NCBI GenBank assembly: GCA_002322865.1
Contig: DCOH01000012.1
Coordinates: 10,871 to 25,560, forward strand
Direction: 5' to 3'
Origin: Sphingobacterium sp. UBA1575
GTDB lineage: Bacteria; Bacteroidota; Bacteroidia; Sphingobacteriales; Sphingobacteriaceae
Length of the DNA stretch: 14,690 nucleotides
Below are positions 7,130 through 13,034 of this stretch, one piece after another. Position 1 is the stretch's first letter, and each line of letters opens with the position of its first letter. The position numbers were made by a program, and so were the translations under genes. The notes below the pieces were generated by a model. The model was not told the origin of the DNA and made no database searches. It worked only from the letters and a program-made list of their open reading frames with translations.

Positions 7130-7990
7130 CTAACCTAAATATGACTTTAGGATTTTGCTTCTAGAGGTATGTCTAAGACGTTGTAAAGCTTTATCTTTAA
7201 TCTGTCTTACCCTTTCTCTAGTCAAGCTGAATTTCTCTCCAATTTCTTCTAAAGACAATTGATGGTTTGAACCCAGTCCGAAGAACAAAACAATGATCTC
7301 TCTTTCGCGCTCTGTTAAGGTCGCTAGCGAACGTTTGATTTCTTCTGATAAAGATTCATCGATCAAGGAGCTGTCCGTATCTGGGTCGCTGTTTTCCAAT
7401 ACATCCAACAGGGTGTTTTCTTCGCCTTGAACAAATGGGGCATCCATCGATACGTGACGTCCAGAATTACTTAATGTATCAGATACCTTGTCAACGGTTG
7501 TTTCAAGGATGTCTGCCAATTCTTCTGGAGATGGTTCACGTTCGTATTCTTGCTCCAATTTCGAGAAGGCCTTGCTAATTTTGCTTAACGATCCTACTTG
7601 GTTTAATGGTAGACGAACGATACGAGATTGCTCTGCGATTGCTTGTAGAATAGATTGACGGATCCACCAAACAGCATAGGAAATAAATTTGAAACCTTTC
7701 GTCTCATCGAATCTTTTAGCTGCCTTGATTAAGCCAAGATTTCCTTCATTGATCAAGTCTCCTAAAGTAAGTCCTTGATTTTGGTATTGTTTTGCTACGG
7801 AAACAACGAAACGTAGATTGGTTTTTGTTAATTTTTCTAATGCTACTTGATCACCTTCTCGTATCCTTTGTGCTAGGATTACTTCCTCTTCTGCCGAAAT
7901 TAAGTCTACTTTTCCAATTTCGTGCAAGTATTTATCTAGCGATTGGGATTCACGATTGGTGATGGATTGTGTAATTTTGAGCTGTCTCAT
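7130..7990 (-). CDS. rpoD: Primary RNA polymerase sigma factor (Bacteroidota type)
   Basis: Sigma-70 family factor that directs RNA polymerase to housekeeping promoters. It has 286 residues. Region 1.2 covers about 18-45 (LDKYLHEIGKVDLISAEEE). Region 2 covers about 50-125, including the core-binding LGDLINEGNLGLIKAAKRFD and the melting/-10 segment SYAVWWIRQSILQAI. Region 3 covers about 130-205. Region 4 covers about 217-282, with the HTH SLEEIGEKFSLTRERVRQIK. Region 1.1 and the long non-conserved insert of E. coli RpoD are absent. This is the normal form of the primary sigma in Bacteroidota, which reads TAnnTTTG/TTTG promoters. The minus-strand ATG at 7990 lies 36 bp downstream of an exact TAnnTTTG embedded in a palindrome. 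The gene is monocistronic with its own terminator. A minor group 2 sigma is the alternative, but the close fit to region 1.2-4 consensus favours the primary factor. Confidence 0.93.
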   Translation of the reverse strand: MRQLKITQSITNRESQSLDKYLHEIGKVDLISAEEEVILAQRIREGDQVALEKLTKTNLRFVVSVAKQYQNQGLTLGDLINEGNLGLIKAAKRFDETKGFKFISYAVWWIRQSILQAIAEQSRIVRLPLNQVGSLSKISKAFSKLEQEYEREPSPEELADILETTVDKVSDTLSNSGRHVSMDAPFVQGEENTLLDVLENSDPDTDSSLIDESLSEEIKRSLATLTEREREIIVLFFGLGSNHQLSLEEIGEKFSLTRERVRQIKDKALQRLRHTSRSKILKSYLG

Positions 7991-8019
7991 CTAAAATATA
8001 TAAACCTTTCTATTCTGAA

Positions 8020-8033
8020 ATGTTTGCAAACAT
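8020..8033. promoter_or_regulatory. Palindrome overlapping the sigma-gene -7 element
   Basis: ATGTTTGCAAACAT is a perfect 14-bp palindrome. Its right half plus the next base gives, on the minus strand, TATGTTTG (8027-8034), an exact TAnnTTTG for the sigma gene. Its left half gives AATGTTTG on the plus strand, one mismatch from the same consensus. It could be an operator over the promoter, a bidirectional -7 element, or chance arising from the promoter consensus. Confidence 0.6.
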
Positions 8034-8075
8034 AACGAATTTTCTCTAATTAATTCTAATATAATTGTAAATTAT

Positions 8076-8092
8076 TAACTCATTATGAGTTA
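8076..8092. repeat. 17-bp inverted repeat, operator-like
   Basis: TAACTCAT-T-ATGAGTTA has perfect 8-bp arms around a single central base. It lies 86 bp upstream of the sigma ATG and about 200 bp upstream of the small HTH gene. Short dyads of this form are typical of binding sites for dimeric HTH proteins. No T-run follows it, so it is unlikely to be a terminator. Confidence 0.55.
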
Positions 8093-8142
8093 GTTAGAGG
8101 GGCTTAGTTGATGTTATACTCTGTACAAAAATCATTCCAAAT

Positions 8143-8158
8143 TGTCGTGATTACGACA
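8143..8158. repeat. 16-bp inverted repeat
   Basis: TGTCGT-GATT-ACGACA has 6-bp perfect arms with a 4-bp centre. It is the most GC-containing element in an otherwise AT-rich gap. It has no terminator-like T tract. A protein-binding site is possible; function unknown. Confidence 0.45.
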
Positions 8159-8289
8159 TAATGCCCGATCATTTTACAATTTTTAACCAATGCGCATCAT
8201 ATTTATTTTAAATCGCATTCTATTATTAAAAACAATTTAAATTCGCGTTTGTTTTAAAGGTTATACTTAACATATTAAATACTAGCATT

Positions 8290-8496
8290 ATGGCCATAGT
8301 CATTAAATTGGACGAAATTATGACGATACGGAAAATGTCCTTGAATGAGCTAAGCGAAAAGGTGGGAATTACCTTATCCAACCTTTCCATCATAAAAAAT
8401 CAAAAATCAAAAGCTATTCGATTGAGTACATTGGATGCCCTTTGTAAAGCATTGGAATGTACACCTGGCGATTTGATTAAATATTCTGAATTTTAG
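8290..8496 (+). CDS. Small Cro/C1-type HTH DNA-binding protein
   Basis: A 68-residue protein made almost entirely of one helix-turn-helix domain: MSLNELSEKVGITLSNLSIIKN carries helices 2-3 (about 16-37), followed by STLDALCKALECTPGDLIKY (about 46-65). It resembles the YozG/HTH_26 group of minimal repressors. Members are often paired with a small membrane protein gene, but no such partner is adjacent here. It lies after a 299-bp gap rich in inverted repeats, which could be its operators. The ATG at 8290 gives the family's usual short N-terminus. Its last 20 bp overlap the 3' end of the convergent fmt gene. The domain is clear; targets are unknown. Confidence 0.85.
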   Translation: MAIVIKLDEIMTIRKMSLNELSEKVGITLSNLSIIKNQKSKAIRLSTLDALCKALECTPGDLIKYSEF

Positions 8497-9418
8497 GGTC
8501 TTCAAAACGATATCCTCGAAGGAAATCGGCTATCTGCATTCTCTTTTTACCTTCGATCTGTATAGATAGCAAATGGATATAACCGTCATTAGTGGCCACT
8601 TTAAGCAAATTTTTCCCATCGGTGACGTATGTTCCCGGAATTAAGTTGTGCGCACTGATTTCCTTTTCTGTCTGGAAAATCTTTAAACCTTTATTATCCA
8701 ATTTGGTATAAGCGGTGGGGTAAGGGCTTAAGCCTCTGATCTTATTATAGATGCTTACCGTATCCTTATTCCAATCAATCTCGCCATCTTCCTTAAAGAT
8801 TTTCGGGGCATGTTTTACATCCTCCGCGGCCAATAAATCATCCTGTGGAACTGGATTGATCTCTCCATTTCGGATGGCATCCACGGTCTTCACGATCAAT
8901 TGTGCGCCTTTTTCCATCAATTTATCATGAAGGATGCCAGCATCATCGGTATCGGCGATTTCCACCTCATCAGCAAAAAGTATGTTACCCGTATCAATTT
9001 CATGCTGTAGCAAGAATGTCGTAACGCCAGATTTTTTTTCGCCATTAATAACCGCCCAGTTGATCGGGGCAGCACCACGATAATTCGGCAGTAATGAAGC
9101 ATGAACATTCACGGTGCCATGTTTGGGCATATCCCAAACCATTTCTGGTAGCATACGGAAAGCAACGACTACTTGTAGATCAGCTTGATAGCTACGAAGT
9201 GCTGCGATAAATTCAGGGTCTCTTAATTTTACGGGTTGCAAAACGGGGATCTGATGTTCCTTGGCAAACACTTTGACCGCAGATTCGTGCATTTTCTGTC
9301 CTCTACCGGCCGGTTTGTCAGGCACGGTAACAACAGCAACAACGTTTTCGCCGGCATCAATCAATGCTTTTAAAGAAGCCACAGCAAACTCTGGGGTACC
9401 CATGAAAATTATACGCAT
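8477..9418 (-). CDS. fmt: Methionyl-tRNA formyltransferase
   Basis: Transfers a formyl group from 10-formyl-tetrahydrofolate to Met-tRNAfMet, producing the initiator tRNA used in bacterial translation. The 313-residue protein starts MRIIFMGTPEFAVASL. In the N-terminal formyltransferase domain (about 1-205) the catalytic Asn-His-Asp set is present: N104 and H106 in VNVHASLLPNYRGAAPINWA, and D142 in HEIDTGNIL. The PDKPAGRG loop (about 33-40) is also intact. The C-terminal tRNA-binding domain (about 210-313) includes GLSPYPTAYT. Length matches the family. The minus-strand ATG at 9418 is the only sensible start. TTAATTTG (minus strand, 9454-9461) is one mismatch from a -7 element and may serve as its promoter. 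The 3' end overlaps the convergent HTH gene by 20 bp, and no terminator is seen. Confidence 0.97.
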   Translation of the reverse strand: MRIIFMGTPEFAVASLKALIDAGENVVAVVTVPDKPAGRGQKMHESAVKVFAKEHQIPVLQPVKLRDPEFIAALRSYQADLQVVVAFRMLPEMVWDMPKHGTVNVHASLLPNYRGAAPINWAVINGEKKSGVTTFLLQHEIDTGNILFADEVEIADTDDAGILHDKLMEKGAQLIVKTVDAIRNGEINPVPQDDLLAAEDVKHAPKIFKEDGEIDWNKDTVSIYNKIRGLSPYPTAYTKLDNKGLKIFQTEKEISAHNLIPGTYVTDGKNLLKVATNDGYIHLLSIQIEGKKRMQIADFLRGYRFEDPKIQNI

Positions 9419-9437
9419 ATCAATCTATTCTTTTTTT

Positions 9438-9445
9438 TAACTTTG
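9438..9445 (+). promoter_or_regulatory. -7 promoter element of the permease gene
   Basis: TAACTTTG is an exact TAnnTTTG match. It ends 24 bp before the TTG at 9470. It contains the upstream in-frame TTG at 9443-9445, which argues that the upstream TTG is promoter rather than start codon. No clear TTG -33 element is present at the usual distance. Confidence 0.55.
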
Positions 9446-9469
9446 CGAAGTTACAAATTAAAATTAAGC

Positions 9470-10687
9470 TTGAATTTTCCATATTTCCTCGCGAAGCGAA
9501 TTACTTTATCGGGACAACGTACGTTTTCAAAACTGATCGTACGGGTAACCATAGGTGCATTGACCTTAGCGATCATGGCTATTATCATGGCCGTGGCCAT
9601 TCTTAATGGTTTTAAACAGGAAATAACCGAAAAGCAGCGTGGTTTCTTTGGTGATATCATCATCCTGAAGAACGAACGCAGTGATTCCTATGTCAACACA
9701 CCTATCTCACTTTCCAACGAGCAGATCAACGTTTTAGAGAAACATCAAAATGTGGTCAATATCTATCCTTTTGCTACGAAAGCGGGGATCATGAATGTGA
9801 AAGGGGAGGTTGAAGGTGTCCTGCTCAAAGGGATCGATAAGGATTATGATCAGGAATTTCTTTCCAAGACGATTTTGGAAGGAGAGACCATCGACTTCAA
9901 CGCCGAGGATGCCGAGAGCCAATTGCTGATCTCCTCTTTAACGGCCAATCGTTTGCACCTGAAGGTGGGAGATAGTTTCATTATGTACTTCATCCAGGAG
10001 CCTGTAAGGAAAAGGAAATTCGTTGTCAAAGGAATCTTTACCACCAATTCCGAAGAATTGGATAAGATCTATGTCATTGGTTCGCTTTCTCTGATCAGGA
10101 GACTAAATAACCTTGGCGAAAAGGAGGTTGGAGGCTATGAAGTCCGTGTTAAGGATTTCTCGCAATTGGCTTTAACCACAGAAAGCTTGAATGAGGAGCT
10201 ACCCATTGAGTTATATGCCACTAATGTGATTGAACAGATGCCAGATATCTTCAATTGGTTGAATATGCTGGATATGAACGATAATATCATTTTTGTATTG
10301 ATGGTGGTGGTGGCCGTGATCAACATGATCTCTGCTTTGCTGATCAGTATCCTGGAACGATCATCCATGATCGGGATCCTCAAAGCACTGGGCATGCAGA
10401 ATGCTAAGATCCGAACTATATTTCTCTATAATTCCCTTTACCTGGTCGGTTTTGGATTGATCCTAGGTAATGTGCTGGCCATCATTATTTATCTTTTCCA
10501 GAAGCATACGCAGTTTTTCAAGCTAGATCCAAGTATCTATTATGTGTCCTTTGTGCCAATGGATATATCCTGGCTTACAGTAGTTTGGCTAAATATTGCG
10601 TTGGTGTCCATAGCCTTATTGACGCTCTTTATCCCATCCATGTTGATTTCTCGGATATCACCAATTAAGACCATTCAGTTTAAATAA
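9470..10687 (+). CDS. FtsX/LolC-type ABC transporter permease
   Basis: Inner-membrane permease of the LolC/LolE (FtsX-like) family. Relatives extract lipoproteins from the inner membrane together with a LolD-type ATPase. The 405-residue product has TM1 at about 27-47, a large periplasmic domain (about 50-265), and three more TM segments at about 272-294, 319-342 and 368-391. The family N-terminus (NFPYFLAKRI, then RTFSKLIVRVTIGAL) and the C-terminal SPIKTIQFK are recognisable. No ATG precedes TM1. Two in-frame TTGs exist, at 9443 and 9470. The first lies inside an exact promoter -7 element, and only the second gives the expected N-terminus, so 9470 is chosen. No LolD-type ATPase gene is in the window, so the partner must be encoded elsewhere. 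The lipoprotein role is inferred from the family. Confidence 0.88.
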   Translation: MNFPYFLAKRITLSGQRTFSKLIVRVTIGALTLAIMAIIMAVAILNGFKQEITEKQRGFFGDIIILKNERSDSYVNTPISLSNEQINVLEKHQNVVNIYPFATKAGIMNVKGEVEGVLLKGIDKDYDQEFLSKTILEGETIDFNAEDAESQLLISSLTANRLHLKVGDSFIMYFIQEPVRKRKFVVKGIFTTNSEELDKIYVIGSLSLIRRLNNLGEKEVGGYEVRVKDFSQLALTTESLNEELPIELYATNVIEQMPDIFNWLNMLDMNDNIIFVLMVVVAVINMISALLISILERSSMIGILKALGMQNAKIRTIFLYNSLYLVGFGLILGNVLAIIIYLFQKHTQFFKLDPSIYYVSFVPMDISWLTVVWLNIALVSIALLTLFIPSMLISRISPIKTIQFK

Positions 10688-10818
10688 AAGCACGGTTCAG
10701 TTTAAATATTCAACTACAAAAGCGGAATTCCCACCAAGGAAACCGTATTTTTTCCGTATATTTCCCTTGCTAAAACAATTTTAATTTTAATATGTCTTTT
10801 ATCCTTTAGCAATATTCT

Positions 10819-12957
10819 ATGGACAATAAAATATTCGATCATCTTATTCATGCGTTTGAGGCACCACTTACCAATCCGGTACTCATCTTTTCCCTCGTCC
10901 TTTTCATTATCCTGCTTTCACCCATTCTTCTAAGACCGATCAAAGTTCCGGGAATTATTGGGTTGATCATCTCGGGGATGATCATTGGACCACATGGGTT
11001 AAACTGGTTGGAGAAGAATTCAGCTGTTGATTTATTTTCTACCATCGGTTTACTATATATCATGTTTATCGCTGGTTTAGAGTTAGATATGAATGAATTT
11101 AAGAAAACCAAACATAAGAGTTTTATGTTCGGTTTTTTTACGTTCATTATCCCGATATCCATTGGATTTCCGGTCTGCTATTACCTGTTGGATTATAGCT
11201 TGTTGACCAGTATCCTGATTGCCAGTATGTTTGCAACCCATACCTTGGTTTCCTATCCGATCGTGAATCGTTACGGGATTTCAAAGCATGAAGCCGTTGC
11301 GATAACCATTGGTGGTACCATCCTGACGGATACAGCAGTTTTGATCATCTTAGCGATTATTAAAGGAGCATCACAAGGAGAAATTAATAATGAATTTTGG
11401 ATTACATTGGGTGTTTCCTTTGCTATTTTCCTTTTCATTATGTTCGGTGTGATTCCAAAAATTGCCAAGTGGTTCTTTGAGAAAGTGGAGAGTGAGAAAA
11501 CCGGGCATTACATCTTTGTACTTACTGTGGTATTCTTTGCGGCTTTCTTGGCTGAAATGGCCAATTTAGAGCCTATTATCGGTGCATTCGTGGCTGGTTT
11601 GGCCTTGAACAAATTAATACCCCATTCCTCCGCATTGATGAATCGGATCGAATTTATCGGAAACGCTATTTTTATCCCTTTCTTCTTGATCTCTGTAGGG
11701 ATGATCGTGGATATCAATATTTTTACCAGTAATGCCGGATTAACCGTGTTCTATGTGGCAGGTGCATTGACATTAGTGGGTATCTCCGGGAAATACCTAG
11801 CGGCAACAGCTACCAAATGGGCATTTAAATATTCCACCAATGAGCGTAATCTGATCTTTGGTTTGAGTAATGCACATGCTGCAGCTACCCTAGCTATTAT
11901 CATGGTAGGATATAATAATCACATTATTGATGAGAATGTGCTGAATGGTACCATCGTTCTGATCTTGGTGAGTTGTATTGTAGCATCCATAGTAACGGAA
12001 AATGCTTCGAAGAAAATCGTGATGGAAGGGATGCAGCATGTAGAACATGTGGAGCATGTGGAAGAACATGAGGAACAGATTGTCATTCCTATCGCGAACT
12101 TAAGTAATATGGAGGCCATTCTGGATTTTGCTACACTTATCAAATCTAAAAAGTCTCCGCATCCTTTGAATATTTTAAGTGTTGTTCCGAATAATGAACA
12201 GGCGGCAAGGAATGTTCAATTGGCAAGACAAAGCTTGGATAAGATTTCAAAATATGCTGCAGGTTCGGAAACGGAAGTAGATCTGATTACACAGGTGGAT
12301 TACAATATTGCCAACGGTATTGGTCGAGCGGCAAAGGAAGCATTTGCGGATTGTTTGATCTTAGGATGGCCGAGTGCCACCAGTTTTGTGGAAAAAATAG
12401 TGGGTGAAAAAGCTGAGAGTATCCTGAACCATACGGATACCAACCTGATCATGTGCCGGATAGAAAAACCATTCATCACCAATAAGCTGATCACCATCTT
12501 TGTGCCACCTTTGGCCGAATCGGAGGTGGGATTCCATTACTGGATGGAGAAAATGAGCAAACTGGCATCAGAAATATCATTACCGATCACGTTTGTTTGT
12601 AATGAACGTAGTAAGCAGGCGATATTGACCATGTTGGAGACGCTGAAATCCAGCGTACCAACGTCATTTGAACTGTATGATGACTGGGATAATATCTATG
12701 GCTTGGCTACCTTCAGTAATGCCGATTCCTTATTGGTTTTCGTTTCTTCGCGTTATGGCGAGCTTTCTTATCGAGATTCTTTGGATGGCTTGGCAAAACG
12801 AGTGGGAAAATACTACAAGAACCAAAACCTTATCCTGATTTTCCCAGCACGTTTGGAAGACCAGCATATCGATGAATATGAGGATGTACAGGCAGCACCT
12901 ATTTTCCGTAAGATCAGTCGGGAAATTGGAAATATGTTCGGAAAGGATAAAACATAA
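10819..12957 (+). CDS. CPA2-family cation/H+ antiporter with cytoplasmic USP-like tail
   Basis: Predicted inner-membrane Na+/H+ or K+/H+ exchanger of the Kef/NapA-like CPA2 family, 712 residues. Residues about 20-395 hold 11-13 hydrophobic segments. Family landmarks include VPGIIGLIISGMIIGPHG (43-60), GLLYIMFIAGLELD (77-90) and EPIIGAFVAGLALN (251-264). The conserved transmembrane ion-binding position reads T170-D171 (GGTILTDTAVL) rather than an Asp-Asp pair. A His/Glu-rich linker (407-419) leads to a cytoplasmic tail of about 290 residues. The tail looks like two universal-stress-protein-like halves (about 421-549 and 555-705), and I do not see a canonical ATP-binding G-x-x-G-x9-G-S/T motif in it. 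No TrkA-N/RCK domain is visible. The gene is probably monocistronic. The upstream 131 bp contains only imperfect -7 matches. The ion transported is uncertain. Confidence 0.9.
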   Translation: MDNKIFDHLIHAFEAPLTNPVLIFSLVLFIILLSPILLRPIKVPGIIGLIISGMIIGPHGLNWLEKNSAVDLFSTIGLLYIMFIAGLELDMNEFKKTKHKSFMFGFFTFIIPISIGFPVCYYLLDYSLLTSILIASMFATHTLVSYPIVNRYGISKHEAVAITIGGTILTDTAVLIILAIIKGASQGEINNEFWITLGVSFAIFLFIMFGVIPKIAKWFFEKVESEKTGHYIFVLTVVFFAAFLAEMANLEPIIGAFVAGLALNKLIPHSSALMNRIEFIGNAIFIPFFLISVGMIVDINIFTSNAGLTVFYVAGALTLVGISGKYLAATATKWAFKYSTNERNLIFGLSNAHAAATLAIIMVGYNNHIIDENVLNGTIVLILVSCIVASIVTENASKKIVMEGMQHVEHVEHVEEHEEQIVIPIANLSNMEAILDFATLIKSKKSPHPLNILSVVPNNEQAARNVQLARQSLDKISKYAAGSETEVDLITQVDYNIANGIGRAAKEAFADCLILGWPSATSFVEKIVGEKAESILNHTDTNLIMCRIEKPFITNKLITIFVPPLAESEVGFHYWMEKMSKLASEISLPITFVCNERSKQAILTMLETLKSSVPTSFELYDDWDNIYGLATFSNADSLLVFVSSRYGELSYRDSLDGLAKRVGKYYKNQNLILIFPARLEDQHIDEYEDVQAAPIFRKISREIGNMFGKDKT

Positions 12958-13021
12958 TTTGAATTTTGTTAGTTAAAACATGGGTTAATTAACAAATTAC
13001 GATAAGTATTTATAAATAATT

Positions 13022-13028
13022 GGAGAGG
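13022..13028 (+). promoter_or_regulatory. Shine-Dalgarno sequence that fixes the icd start
   Basis: GGAGAGG lies 6 bp before the ATG at 13035, an unusually strong ribosome-binding site for this window, where most genes have none. It overlaps an in-frame TTG at 13020, which therefore is not the start codon. Confidence 0.6.
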
Positions 13029-13034
13029 ATTTAC

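Larger units (their letters stand above)
7991..8289. promoter_or_regulatory. Divergent control region with three inverted repeats
   Basis: This 299-bp AT-rich stretch between the sigma gene and the small HTH gene has no coding potential I can support. It holds the sigma-gene -7 element (8027-8034) and three inverted repeats listed separately (8020-8033, 8076-8092, 8143-8158). No exact TAnnTTTG faces the small HTH gene. The stretch is long for this compact window, which fits a regulated promoter region or an undetected small RNA. Neither is demonstrated. Confidence 0.5.

Noticed and set aside
8189..8198. AATGCGCATC repeats the arm of the sigma-gene terminator (7073-7082)
   Set aside because: Only ten bases, with no second arm at the upstream site and no shared flanks; most likely chance.
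9487..9502. CTCGCGAAGCGAATTAC resembles the dispersed repeat seen at the window ends
   Set aside because: It encodes the conserved FLAKRIT stretch of the permease N-terminus and shares only a short GCGAAGCG-like string; not a repeat copy.
10848..12497. Several short minus-strand open frames inside the antiporter gene
   Set aside because: Antisense to a well-supported membrane protein; their compositions mirror the hydrophobic codons of the real gene.
12984..12993. GTTAATTAAC palindrome upstream of icd
   Set aside because: Ten bases of mostly A/T in AT-rich DNA are expected by chance; no promoter element lies close enough to support an operator call.
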